Shown here one piece after another: positions 49,101 to 57,592 of a stretch of 64,000 bases of DNA; the stretch's first letter is position 1, and every line of letters begins with the position of its first letter. The translations under genes were made by a program, and so were the position numbers. The stretch is from Kitasatospora sp. MAP12-44 (lineage in GTDB: Bacteria > Actinomycetota > Actinomycetes > Streptomycetales > Streptomycetaceae), in NCBI RefSeq assembly GCF_029892095.1, contig NZ_JARZAE010000004.1, positions 1,488,001 through 1,552,000 on the forward strand, written 5' to 3'. The notes beneath the pieces are model-generated. The model was not told the origin of the DNA and ran no database searches. It saw nothing but the letters and a program-made list of their open reading frames with translations.

Positions 49101-50396
49101 ATGAGCTGCCCGGTCATACTGACGATCATGATCAGGGGAATCCGGCCGCTGCTGCGCGGCTCCACGTACACGGGTGCACTGTTCGCCTCCTGCGGCGCGC
49201 TGGTGAGCTTTCCGCTGCTGCCGTTCGCCATGCTGCCGTCGCTGCTGCTCCGGCGATCGGCTCCGTACGGAGTTCAGGCTGTGCTGACCCTGCTGGTCTG
49301 GGCGGCACTGATCGCCGTGCTCGGGCAGGCCCGCACCACCCGGCGGGTGCTGATCACCTGCGCCCGTCGACTGCTGAGGGTGCCGCTGCCGGATCCCGTG
49401 CCCGCCGCTCCAGCCCCTGCCGCACCGGCCCCCGCTGCGCCGTCCGCAGCGCCGTCCGGTGCCGACCGCTGGCGGACACCGCTGTGGCTGCTGCTGCACG
49501 TGGCACTCGGGTGGACGGCCGGCCTGGTGAGCGTGCTGCTGCTCGGCGCGGGCCTGGCCCTGCCCGGGGATTGGACCGGCGCCGAGGGGCGGGTGACTCT
49601 GTTCGGCTCGACGGTGCGGGTGACGGGCGGCTGGAGCTGGGTGGTGGCGCTCGCCTGCCTGCTACTGCTGCCGGCGGTGTGTGCGGCGGTGGCGAACGCT
49701 CTGCGCTGGCTGGCGCCAAGGCTGTTGGGGCCCTCGTCCGCCGAGCGGCTCGCGCTGGCGGCCCAGCGGGAGCAGCTGCTGGCCGAACGCAACCGGCTGG
49801 CCCACGAGTTGCACGACTCGATCGGGCACACGCTGACAGCGGCCACGATCCAGGCCGCGGTGGCCGGCGAGGTGCTCTCGGCCGACCCGGTGGCGGCGCG
49901 GGCCGCCCTGCGCAGCATCGAGGAGTCGACCCGGGCCGCGCTGGAGGACCTAGACTACGTGCTGGGCGTGCTGCGCGAGGAGGAGTCGGGGACGGCGCCG
50001 ACCCGGACCCTGGCCGACCTGCCCGAGCTGCTCGACCGCCTGCGGCACGCCGGGGCGGTGGTGCAGCCGGAGCTGTCGGGCGAGTTGGCGCAGGTCCAGG
50101 GGACGCTCTCCCGGGCGGCGTACCGGATCCTGCAGGAGGGGCTGACCAACGCGTTGCGGCACGGGGCGGGCGGTCCGATCGAGGTCCGGGTGGCGGCCGG
50201 CTCGGACGGGCTGGCGCTCAGCGTGGTCAACCGCACCTGCGCGGGGACGGGCCCGGCTGCCTTCCCGACGTCCGGGCACGGCCTGCCCGGGCTGGCCGAG
50301 CGCGTACGGCTGCTGCACGGTGAGCTCGAGGCCGGCCCGCACGGGCCGCAGCACTGGCGGTTGGCGGTCCGGCTGCCCGTACGGTTGCCGGCATGA
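49101..50396 (+). CDS. NarL-type sensor histidine kinase, first system
   Basis: A 431-residue membrane kinase with four hydrophobic segments in the first 230 residues and an Ala/Pro-rich loop (VPAAPAPAAPAPAAPSAAPS). The dimerisation region has RLAHELHDSIGHTLTAATIQ with the phosphoacceptor His. The ATPase has RILQEGLTNALRHG (N box) and TSGHGLPGLAERVRLLHGEL. Starts at ATG 49101 (GGGAGG upstream); a second ATG at 49128 is possible. It overlaps its response regulator by ATGA. Signal unknown. Confidence 0.86.
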   Translation: MSCPVILTIMIRGIRPLLRGSTYTGALFASCGALVSFPLLPFAMLPSLLLRRSAPYGVQAVLTLLVWAALIAVLGQARTTRRVLITCARRLLRVPLPDPVPAAPAPAAPAPAAPSAAPSGADRWRTPLWLLLHVALGWTAGLVSVLLLGAGLALPGDWTGAEGRVTLFGSTVRVTGGWSWVVALACLLLLPAVCAAVANALRWLAPRLLGPSSAERLALAAQREQLLAERNRLAHELHDSIGHTLTAATIQAAVAGEVLSADPVAARAALRSIEESTRAALEDLDYVLGVLREEESGTAPTRTLADLPELLDRLRHAGAVVQPELSGELAQVQGTLSRAAYRILQEGLTNALRHGAGGPIEVRVAAGSDGLALSVVNRTCAGTGPAAFPTSGHGLPGLAERVRLLHGELEAGPHGPQHWRLAVRLPVRLPA

Positions 50397-51112
50397 CCAG
50401 CCCCGACGCGGGCGAAGCCGTCGCCGACAGCCTCGTCACCCTCGTGATCGCGGACGACGACGAGGTGACCCGCAGCGGTCTGCGCACCCTGCTCGCGGCG
50501 CAGCCTGGGATCGCGGTGGTCGGGGAGGCCGCCGACGGCGTCGAGGCGGTCGAGCGGGCGCGGCGGCTGCGGCCGGACGTGGTCCTGATGGATGTGCGGA
50601 TGCCGCGCCGCAACGGGATCGAGGCCACCCGGCAGCTGCTGGCCGAGTCGCCCGAACCGCCGAAGGTCGTGGTGATCACCACCTTCGAGAACGACGACTA
50701 CGTCACCGCCGCGCTCAGCGCGGGGGCCAGCGGGTTCGTTCTCAAGCGGCTTCCGGTCCGCCAGATCGCCCAGGCGGTGCGGGTGGTGGCGGCGGGAGAG
50801 GCGATCCTCTTCCCGGCGGCGCTGCGCCGGATGGTCGCCGCCCGCCCGCTGGGCTCCGCCGAGGCGCTGCCCCGGGCGGCGCTGACGGGGCGTGAGGAGG
50901 AGGTGCTGCGGTTGATGGCCACCGGCCTGTCCAACCCGGAGATCGCGCAATCGCTCGCGGTCAGTCTGGAGACGGTGAAGACGCACGTCGGGAACGTGCT
51001 GACCAAGCTGGGCGCGCAGAACCGGACCCACGCGGTGGTGATCGCATATGAGTCCGGTCTGGTGGTCCCGGGGCGGGGAGCCGATGGTCGTATGGTGCGA
51101 TTCGACGACTAA
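50393..51112 (+). CDS. NarL/FixJ response regulator, first system
   Basis: A 239-residue regulator. Receiver: ADDDEV, phosphoacceptor Asp in VVLMDVRMPRRNG, Thr in VITTF and Lys in VLKRLP. The LuxR-type HTH reads LTGREEEVLRLMATGLSNPE and LETVKTHVGNVLTKLGAQNR. Partner of the kinase whose stop it overlaps. Only 15 bases separate it from the next kinase gene. Confidence 0.9.
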   Translation: MTSPDAGEAVADSLVTLVIADDDEVTRSGLRTLLAAQPGIAVVGEAADGVEAVERARRLRPDVVLMDVRMPRRNGIEATRQLLAESPEPPKVVVITTFENDDYVTAALSAGASGFVLKRLPVRQIAQAVRVVAAGEAILFPAALRRMVAARPLGSAEALPRAALTGREEEVLRLMATGLSNPEIAQSLAVSLETVKTHVGNVLTKLGAQNRTHAVVIAYESGLVVPGRGADGRMVRFDD

Positions 51113-51127
51113 CGAGGGGACTGCCAC

Positions 51128-52381
51128 ATGCCGACGAGCCGACCGCTCGCACCGCGCTCGCCGACCGCCGACGCCCGGTCCTGGCCCCGGCCCTGGTCGC
51201 GGTCCTGGTCGCGGTCCTGTTCGCGCAACGACGCGAGGGTGGCCGTCGGGGCGGTCATCCTGGACCTGGCCGGCTACACGCTCAGCGGCCTGGACGCGAA
51301 CCAGCCGATCTCACCGCTCGCGCTGATCCTCCTCGTGCTCCCGGCCCTGCCGCTGCTCGCCCAGCGTCGCCACCCGCTGACCTCGCTGGCAGCCGTGCTG
51401 GCCCTGGGCCTGACGGTGAATCTGAGCTCCCCGGTGTCCCACCACTTCGGCGCCGCCGTGGTGGTCGCCCTGTTCACCGTCGCCCGTACGCAGCGCGGCG
51501 CGGTGACCGCGGTGGCGGCCCTCGCCTGCTGCGCCCTGTCGCTCGTGGGCCTGGGACAGCGGCTGCCCCCGCCGGTCGGCGATCTGTCGGGCTACCTGAT
51601 CGCGGCCGCGCTGGTCGTCACCGCGGCCGTTGTCTTCAACCGCTACCAGCGCGAGGTGGAGATCCGGCGCCGGCTGCTGGCCGACCGTGCGGTGGCCAGT
51701 GAACGCCGGCGGATAGCCCGGGAGTTGCACGACATCGTGGCCCACCACATCACCACCATGCAGCTGATGGCCGGTGGCGCCAGGGCCAACCTCGGCGGTG
51801 ACACCGAGGTGGTGCGCGACGCGCTGACCACTCTGGAGGGCTCCGGGCGGATGGCGCTGCGCGAGATGCGCCAACTGCTCGACGTGCTGCGGGCCGGCGA
51901 CGAGCCGGAGGAGGCGCTCGCGGCGCCGCAGCCCGGCACCGGCGACCTGGCCCGCATCGTCGAGGAGTCCCGACTGGCCGGTCTGCCCACCGAGTTCACC
52001 ATCCGCGGCGAGGAGCGGCCGCTGCCGCCGAGCACCGGCCTCGCGGTCTACCGGATCGTCCAGGAGTCGCTCACCAACGCCCGCAAACACGCCAGCCGGG
52101 CGCAGGTGCACGTCCAACTGACGTACCGCCCGGACCGGATCACCGTCGAAGTGCGGGACGACGGCACGGGCCCGGGGGCCGGCACCCCGGCGGGCGCGGG
52201 CGACCCGGTGGGGACGGCCGCCGGGGCCGCGGGCCGGTCCGGGTACGGTCTGATCGGTATGCGGGAGCGCGTCGCGCTGCAGGGCGGCAGCCTGGTGGCC
52301 GGCCGGCTCGACGGCGGCGGCTTCCGGGTGGCGGCCAGCCTGCCGCTGGTCCCGGTCGAAGGAGAGGAACTGCTGGCATGA
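51128..52381 (+). CDS. NarL-type sensor histidine kinase, second system
   Basis: A 417-residue kinase. The N-terminus has an odd Arg/Ser/Trp repeat (PRPWSRSWSRSCSRNDAR) encoded by repeated CTGGTCGCGGTC units near 51188-51224. Five or so membrane helices follow. RRRIARELHDIVAHHITTMQ carries the phosphoacceptor His; the ATPase has RIVQESLTNARKHA and GYGLIGMRERVALQGGSLVA. GAGGGG precedes the ATG. Its stop overlaps the next regulator. The signal is unknown. Confidence 0.86.
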   Translation: MPTSRPLAPRSPTADARSWPRPWSRSWSRSCSRNDARVAVGAVILDLAGYTLSGLDANQPISPLALILLVLPALPLLAQRRHPLTSLAAVLALGLTVNLSSPVSHHFGAAVVVALFTVARTQRGAVTAVAALACCALSLVGLGQRLPPPVGDLSGYLIAAALVVTAAVVFNRYQREVEIRRRLLADRAVASERRRIARELHDIVAHHITTMQLMAGGARANLGGDTEVVRDALTTLEGSGRMALREMRQLLDVLRAGDEPEEALAAPQPGTGDLARIVEESRLAGLPTEFTIRGEERPLPPSTGLAVYRIVQESLTNARKHASRAQVHVQLTYRPDRITVEVRDDGTGPGAGTPAGAGDPVGTAAGAAGRSGYGLIGMRERVALQGGSLVAGRLDGGGFRVAASLPLVPVEGEELLA

Positions 52382-53088
52382 CGCAATCCCCGGAGCGGAT
52401 CAGGGAGCGGATCAGGGTGCTGATCGCGGATGACCAGCCGCTGGTGCGGCGTGGCCTGGCACTGATCCTGGCCCCCGACCCGGAGTTCGAGGTGGTGGCC
52501 GAGGCTTCGAACGGCGAGCAGGCGGTCGGCCTCGCCCGCCGGCACCGGCCCGACGTCGTGGTGATGGACATCCGGATGCCGGTCCTCGACGGGGTCGAGG
52601 CAACCGGGCAACTCGCCCGGGAGCTGCCCGAGTGCCGGGTGCTGGCGCTGAGCACCTTCGACCTGGACGAGTACGTGGTCGCCGCGCTGCGCGCGGGTGC
52701 CTACGGGTTCCTGCCCAAGGACGTCTCCCCGGAGGAACTCCTCGCCGCGGTACGCATCGTGCGCACCGGCGAGGCCGCCGTGGCACCGCGCCTGCTGACC
52801 CGGCTGATCTCCACCTACGTCACCGCGCCCCGGCGCCCGACTCCTACGATCCCGAGCCTGGGCGAGCTGACGCCCCGCGAGGTCGAGGTGTGGCGCCTGC
52901 TCGCCACCGGGCTGGACAACGGCGAGATCGCCCGGGCACTGGAGATCAGCATCTCCACGGTCAAGAACTACATCACCAGCATCTTCGCCAAGCTGAGCGT
53001 GCGCGACCGCGCCCAAGCGGTGATCGCCGCCTACGAGTCCGGCCTGGTCGCGGCCCAGCCGTCCAACCCGGCCAGATCGGCGAACTGA
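52378..53088 (+). CDS. NarL/FixJ response regulator, second system
   Basis: A 236-residue regulator with receiver motifs IADDQPL, VVMDIRMPVLDG and FLPKDV, and a LuxR HTH (LTPREVEVWRLLATGLDNGE, ISISTVKNYITSIFAKLSVR). It ends 10 bases from the convergent terpene-synthase-like gene. Together with the first system it forms a four-gene same-strand block with overlapping or near-touching genes. Confidence 0.9.
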   Translation: MTQSPERIRERIRVLIADDQPLVRRGLALILAPDPEFEVVAEASNGEQAVGLARRHRPDVVVMDIRMPVLDGVEATGQLARELPECRVLALSTFDLDEYVVAALRAGAYGFLPKDVSPEELLAAVRIVRTGEAAVAPRLLTRLISTYVTAPRRPTPTIPSLGELTPREVEVWRLLATGLDNGEIARALEISISTVKNYITSIFAKLSVRDRAQAVIAAYESGLVAAQPSNPARSAN

Positions 53089-53098
53089 CCCTCCCGCG

Positions 53099-54088
53099 TC
53101 ATCCACCATCAGTCTCCTGATGCCGACCGACGACGGTCCGGCGCAGCCGGTGCGCGACCGCCTCCCGCCCCTCCCGCGCCGCCGGCACATACCGGGAGCT
53201 GGCCGCCGTCCACTCGCGCAGCGCGTGCCGGAACGCGTCGAGGTGCATCGCGAACCGGGCGGTGTCCTCGATCAGGCCGTCCCGCGCGATCGACGGGCGC
53301 GCCTCGTCGGAGTACTCCCGCAGCGCGCAGCGCAGCCACCAGAACCGCCGCTCCTCCGCGTGCAGTTGCTCGCGCACCTTCTCCCGAGCGGCGTCGGGCG
53401 GCAAGCCCTCGGTGCGGGCCAGCGCATCCAGCGCGGTGAATGTGTCGCCCGAGCCCGCCGCCAAATCATTGGCCAGGTACCCGCACGCCGAGAACGCCGC
53501 CAACAACGACTGCACCAACGGACTGTTCCAGTCCGGGGTGACCACCTGCTGCGCCAGCTCGGTCCACATCGCGGCCAGCACCATCCCCCCATCCGGCGGT
53601 CGGATCACCATGTACTCCCGCAGCGTCGGCACCCGGCCCGGCTGCACAAACCCGACCAACTTCCCGTGCGCCGCCTCGACCCAAGCAACCAGATGCTTTC
53701 GATACCGGCCCCACCAGTCCCCCGGCATCACCTCCCGCGTCCGCTCCACCAGATCAGCAAGCGCCCGCACAGCGGGATGATCCTCGGGGGTGACCGGCTC
53801 ACTCCCCTCCACCATGTCCACCAGACGCCCAACGAACCCGCCCACGTCCAGCGGCGCCGCCTCCCGCAACTCGCTGTCCAACACGTCATCCAGCCGCCAC
53901 GTCAACAACGCCCACTCCACCGCCAGTTGCAGCGGCGCACCCGAAGCACCCGGCCACGCCCGCAGACACAACCCGACATACCCATGCCCGAGATAGACAT
54001 CCGGCTCCGAGTGAAGCCCATGCTCCACCAGCCACGTCCGGGCCCCCACATACACATCAGTGTGCCGACGGTCGGTAGGGATCCCCAT
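53099..54088 (-). CDS. Class I terpene synthase homologue with weak second metal motif
   Basis: A 329-residue protein of the bacterial terpene cyclase fold. The first metal motif is WRLDDVLDSEL (about 67-73; D-D-x-x-D). The second motif should be N-D-x-x-S-x-x-x-E, but here it reads NDLAAGSGD (about 206-214), with Ala for Ser and Asp for Glu. RRFWWLRCALREYSDEARPS resembles the C-terminal helix. No prenyltransferase or tailoring gene is nearby. ATG overlaps the stop of the upstream small protein (TGATG) and GGAGGGG precedes it. It may be an active cyclase with relaxed metal binding, or a degenerate one. Confidence 0.65.
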   Translation of the reverse strand: MGIPTDRRHTDVYVGARTWLVEHGLHSEPDVYLGHGYVGLCLRAWPGASGAPLQLAVEWALLTWRLDDVLDSELREAAPLDVGGFVGRLVDMVEGSEPVTPEDHPAVRALADLVERTREVMPGDWWGRYRKHLVAWVEAAHGKLVGFVQPGRVPTLREYMVIRPPDGGMVLAAMWTELAQQVVTPDWNSPLVQSLLAAFSACGYLANDLAAGSGDTFTALDALARTEGLPPDAAREKVREQLHAEERRFWWLRCALREYSDEARPSIARDGLIEDTARFAMHLDAFRHALREWTAASSRYVPAAREGREAVAHRLRRTVVGRHQETDGG

Positions 54089-54294
54089 CAGGACCCCTCC
54101 CCGGCGTGGTCCGCACACGCCACGACGACCCAGGCGAGGCCGTCCACGAGCAGGTGGCCAGCGGACACCAAAGGCGGCTCTGAGCTGCCGCAGCGTACGC
54201 ATGCCAGTTCGTGTAGCTGGTCGTACGTCAGGATCGTGTCTGCGTGCGGCAGCCCGGCGGCGGGCTGCGGCACGGCTACCGCAAGATCTGCCAT
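54088..54294 (-). CDS. Small CxxC protein coupled to the terpene-synthase homologue
   Basis: A 68-residue protein: TYDQLHELACVRCGSSEPP has one C-x-x-C, and WVVVACADHAGEGS supplies a further Cys and His, suggesting a single zinc ribbon. TGATG coupling to the terpene-synthase homologue suggests co-translation. No strong ribosome site is visible for the ATG at 54294; a GTG at 54303 is an alternative. Function unknown. Confidence 0.5.
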   Translation of the reverse strand: MADLAVAVPQPAAGLPHADTILTYDQLHELACVRCGSSEPPLVSAGHLLVDGLAWVVVACADHAGEGS

Positions 54295-54381
54295 GCCCAG
54301 CACCGTAAGTCACCGGTTCGTCGCTGACCGGCGATGTTTCTCCGTGCTTCTCGGGCTGCTGCCTGTGCTTCGCGAAGCTTC

Positions 54382-55224
54382 TCAGGTACTCCCGAGGGCG
54401 TGCCGTGCGCGTCCGATCAGTCGATGCGCCTCGGCGCCCCCAAGGGCGACCTGCTCGTACATCGCCCACGCCCGCGCGTAGAGCGCCACGTCGTGGTCGC
54501 TGTCCAGCCACAGCGCCGCGTTGATCGTCTCTACCGTGACGTGCGTGTCGTCGTGGATCCAGAATCCGTGCCGCAGCGTGAGCGGCAGAGTGGCCGAGAA
54601 GGGGATGACGCCGAGCTGTACGGTGTCGAGGCCCACGAGCCCGGTCAGCCGGTCGAGTTGGGCGCGCAGAGCCTCACGAGAGCACACCTGGGCGTGGAGG
54701 GACCCTTCCCACAGGATGAACTGGAACCGGCGACCGCGCTCGTACAGCAGATCCTGGCGCCGCATCCGCTCACGGACTGCGTCCTCGGTGTCCGCCGGAG
54801 ACTGGTGGAGCACAGCCCCACTGGCCAGGACCGCGCGCGCGTAGTCCGGCGTCTGGAGTATGCCCGGGATGACGTTCGGCTCGTAGGCCCGGATGAGACC
54901 GGCGCTGCGCTCTTCCGCGCCGGCCTCATGTTGGACAACCTGATGGCCGGACGCCAAGCGGCGTTTCCAGGATCGGTACTGAGTCTCCAGACCACGGAGG
55001 TCCGCGTGCAGAGAGGCTGCCACCGTTGGGTGGCCGGTGTGCTCAGCCCAGGCGGTGAGGTCGGCCTCGGTCGCCGTCTGCCGTCCCGTCTCCAGTTTCG
55101 AGATTTTGGAGTGCGGCCAGTCGGCGGCGGCGGCCAGCGCGCGGCCGGACAGTCCGGCGTCGTCACGGAGTTGGCGCAGCCGCGCGCCGAGGGCCGTCCG
55201 GGCCCGCTGGTAGTCGGTGCTCAC
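54382..55224 (-). CDS. XRE-family regulator with DUF5753 (Scr1/WhiJ-like)
   Basis: A 280-residue protein. N-terminal HTH: RALAAAADWPHSKISKLETG (about 28-47). The C-terminal DUF5753 region has YEPNVIPGILQTPDYARAVL, RQDLLYERGRRFQFILWEGS and ALWLDSDHDVALYARAWAMY. Members are numerous in Streptomyces and regulate development or work with small partner proteins. I chose the GTG at 55224, which overlaps the DUF6879 stop. Last gene of a three-gene operon. Confidence 0.88.
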   Translation of the reverse strand: MSTDYQRARTALGARLRQLRDDAGLSGRALAAAADWPHSKISKLETGRQTATEADLTAWAEHTGHPTVAASLHADLRGLETQYRSWKRRLASGHQVVQHEAGAEERSAGLIRAYEPNVIPGILQTPDYARAVLASGAVLHQSPADTEDAVRERMRRQDLLYERGRRFQFILWEGSLHAQVCSREALRAQLDRLTGLVGLDTVQLGVIPFSATLPLTLRHGFWIHDDTHVTVETINAALWLDSDHDVALYARAWAMYEQVALGGAEAHRLIGRARHALGST

Positions 55225-55760
55225 GCTGCCGACGGTACCGTCTTCGCGAACTCGTCGCGGGGGACCGCGTAATGCCATGCCGCGTCCCTGATTTGACAGG
55301 CCCTGGCCACCTCGGCGACATCCTCGATCAGCTCCGCGCCGAGGTAGTTGTCGGCCTGGTCAAAATGCATCTCCAGCAGGATGCGCGAGTCGAACAGCCA
55401 GAAGTCGCGCAGCGGCACTCCCAGGTCGGCAGCGAGTCGGCGTGGCAGATGCCTGATGTCCTCCCCAGCGGCCACGTTCGCCCATCCGACGGCCAACAGG
55501 TATGCCTGGCCGGCCGAGATCGGATCGTCAGCGATCCGCACCCTCTCGATCCGCTTCCCAGCTTCAACCTGCGCCCTGATGTTCTGGCACCACGGGCGCG
55601 CCGGATCAGTCAGCGGGTCCTCGCCGCGGGCCCAGCGCCGGAACCCTTCACCGTCTCGGTCGGATCCGTACGTGGCCCTGCTCTCCAGGCGCCATGCGGT
55701 GTGTTGGAACCCGTCGCCGAAGAGGTGGTCGAACTGCTCGTCGGTGATGAACTCGGTCAC
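55221..55760 (-). CDS. DUF6879 family protein
   Basis: A 179-residue protein; the segments FQHTAWRLESRATYGSDRDG, RWARGEDPLTDPARPWCQNI and LRDFWLFDSRILLEMHFDQA match the DUF6879 family usually encoded beside DUF5753 regulators. AAGGAG precedes the GTG. It overlaps the regulator start by GTGA. Members are suspected partners or toxins of the HTH proteins; the activity is not established. Confidence 0.82.
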   Translation of the reverse strand: MTEFITDEQFDHLFGDGFQHTAWRLESRATYGSDRDGEGFRRWARGEDPLTDPARPWCQNIRAQVEAGKRIERVRIADDPISAGQAYLLAVGWANVAAGEDIRHLPRRLAADLGVPLRDFWLFDSRILLEMHFDQADNYLGAELIEDVAEVARACQIRDAAWHYAVPRDEFAKTVPSAA

Positions 55761-55765
55761 GCGAT

Positions 55766-55966
55766 CTACTCCTTGGGGGCGTTCTTGGTGAGCAGTTCAC
55801 GGGGGACCACCACGAAGGTCTCCCCGGGCAGCACGTCACGCAGCTGGCTGAGCGCCTCCTCATCCACAAGGCGGTAACCCTGGACGACGACGTCGCCGGT
55901 CGGAGTCTCGTACAACGTCGGACACTTGCCGTCTTCAGAAGTGGTGCCGAGGAACTTGAGCTTCAT
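55766..55966 (-). CDS. 66-residue conserved small protein of the DUF6879 operon
   Basis: The protein (MKLKFLGTTSEDGKCPTLYE then TPTGDVVVQGYRLVDEEALS) is a recurring first gene of HTH/DUF6879 operons in streptomycetes. GGAGGG precedes the ATG. Beta-rich, soluble; one cysteine. Function unknown. Confidence 0.78.
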   Translation of the reverse strand: MKLKFLGTTSEDGKCPTLYETPTGDVVVQGYRLVDEEALSQLRDVLPGETFVVVPRELLTKNAPKE

Positions 55967-56162
55967 CGTGCCCTCCCTCTCTGCTGGTTGCGGCATCAGG
56001 ATGCCGTGCTGGAGCATGAAGCGGGACTGAAACGGCGAAGTGCCGAGACGGAGTGGCCACAGCGGGTAGCGTCTGCTGGATATCGTCGGCGCCGTCCCCT
56101 GCAACCGCGGCGTGCCCGACATCCCTCAGAACGCCAGCTCGTACGCGCATGAGGAGGCCCCC

Positions 56163-56732
56163 GTGGAGTGGCACAGCTACGGGCGACGCCGCGTCTACGA
56201 CAGTCCGTGGGTCGAGGTGTGGCTGGACGTCGTCGAGATCCCGGGTGTCGGCCGGGTCGACCATCATGTGGTCACGATGCCGAAGCCGTCGGTGACCTCG
56301 GTCGTCACGAACGAGGACGGCGAATTCCTCCTGCTGTACCGACACCGCTTCATCACCGGACGCTGGGGCTGGGAGGTGCCGGCTGGCTGGGCGGAGCCCG
56401 GCGAGGATCCGGCGCTCGCGATCAGCCGGGAGATCGAGGAAGAGACCGGCTGGCGGCCGAGCAGCGTGGTCCCGCTGATCGAATATGACGCCCTGTCGGG
56501 GATCTCCACCATGCGGTTCCAGTGCTTCCATGCCACTGGCTGCAAGCTGATCGGCGCCCCTACCGACCGCAGCGAGGCCACCCGGGTGGAGTGGCTGCCG
56601 CAGGCCGAGGTCGTGTGCCTGTTGACCAGCGGTGAAATCCCCGACGGGCCGTCACTCACAGCGCTTTCCTACTACCTGGGACCGCACCGACTGAGGGACA
56701 CCAGCCCGGAGGACGCCAGCCGAAGGCCCTGA
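56163..56732 (+). CDS. Nudix hydrolase
   Basis: A 189-residue phosphohydrolase for nucleoside diphosphate derivatives (ADP-ribose-type pyrophosphatases are the nearest). The Nudix box is GWAEPGEDPALAISREIEEE followed by TGW (about 78-100), with all catalytic Glu residues intact. The GTG at 56163 follows GAGGAGG at good spacing; a GTG at 56112 is in frame but lacks this. It is divergent from the 66-aa/DUF6879 operon. Confidence 0.88.
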   Translation: MEWHSYGRRRVYDSPWVEVWLDVVEIPGVGRVDHHVVTMPKPSVTSVVTNEDGEFLLLYRHRFITGRWGWEVPAGWAEPGEDPALAISREIEEETGWRPSSVVPLIEYDALSGISTMRFQCFHATGCKLIGAPTDRSEATRVEWLPQAEVVCLLTSGEIPDGPSLTALSYYLGPHRLRDTSPEDASRRP

Positions 56733-56785
56733 CCACCAGGTGTTGCCGAAGAGAGCGAACGCGTCATCTGACGATAGGAGATGCA

Positions 56786-57431
56786 GTGGCGATCGAGGCC
56801 GAGCTCAAGGCCCGGGTGCAGAACCCCGAAGACGTGATGGCCCGACTGGAGGAGGCCTACGGCCCCGGGCGCCCCGAGGTCTACCAGGACACCTACTACG
56901 ACCTCCCGGTCGGCGCTCTCACCAGCGCTGACCGCGAGCTGCGGATCCGCACCGTCCACGGCGCGACCGATACCCGCACCGTCCTGACGTACAAGGGCGC
57001 CCGGGTCGATGAGGCCTCCGGGTCCAAGCCGGAGCACGAGACGCGGGTCGAGGAGTACTACGGCGGGACGAACACGCCGCCGCCGGTCGAACAGGTCCGG
57101 TCCGCGCTGTTCGGTTCGCGGCCGGCCGCGACGGTGCTACTCGCCCGCGACGGCGAGGTGGTCGTCGGCCTGGCGTCCGTCAGCTTCTTACGGCCTGGCG
57201 GCCGGGGCTGATGCCAGCCTCTACCTGAAGGAGCTGTATTTACGCGATGGCCATCGCCGCCATGGCGTAGCCCGCCAGCTGATGGAAGCGGTCCACGCGG
57301 AGGCCCGGGCGGCAGGATGCTCGCGGGTGGAGTGGACGGCTGACCGGGAGAACCCGCCGGCGCTGGAACTGTACGAGGCACTCGGCGTGCGGCCCCACCC
57401 GGGGAAGATCTTCTACCGGTCGGCGGTGTGA
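56786..57431 (+). pseudogene. CYTH-GNAT chimera with internal frameshift
   Basis: The frame from the GTG at 56786 (AGGAG at 56776-56780) starts as a CYTH/class IV adenylate cyclase domain (MAIEAELKARVQNPEDVM, YYDLPVGALTSADRELRIRT), but this ends after about 95 residues, half the usual length. It passes straight into the beginning of a GNAT acetyltransferase (QVRSALFGSRPAATVLLARD, EVVVGLASVSF). The frame stops at 57209-57211. The acetyltransferase continues in the +1 frame (GADASLYLKELYLRDGHRRH, then GVARQLMEAV, ending at 57431), including the acetyl-CoA loop R-R-H-G-V-A. So one deletion fused two genes and one indel near 57188 broke the second. Confidence 0.75.
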
Positions 57432-57592
57432 GCAGGATTCTCAGCGTCACCTCCTACGATCGCGGCGCGCCCGACACCCCCGAGTTCTCCGCTGCCCTGA
57501 TCGCCCTCCCGCGCTACCGCTTCGCCGAGCATGTCGAGGAGCTCTGGAGCCGGGGCCGCAACGTATGGGAGATTGATCATGTCGAGGCGTGA
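57428..57592 (+). CDS. 54-residue small protein between GNAT and Nudix genes
   Basis: A GTG frame overlapping the GNAT stop (GTGA) encodes SRILSVTSYDRGAPDTPEFS, then ALPRYRFAEHVEELWSRGRN and VWEIDHVEA. It overlaps the next Nudix start. The composition looks coding, and charge is balanced. No family is recognised. Its coupling to the broken GNAT frame suggests it was once translated with it. Confidence 0.5.
   Translation: MSRILSVTSYDRGAPDTPEFSAALIALPRYRFAEHVEELWSRGRNVWEIDHVEA

Noticed and set aside
53099..54294. Terpene biosynthetic gene cluster
   Set aside because: Only one cyclase-like gene with a weak second motif is present; no prenyltransferase, P450 or methyltransferase accompanies it.
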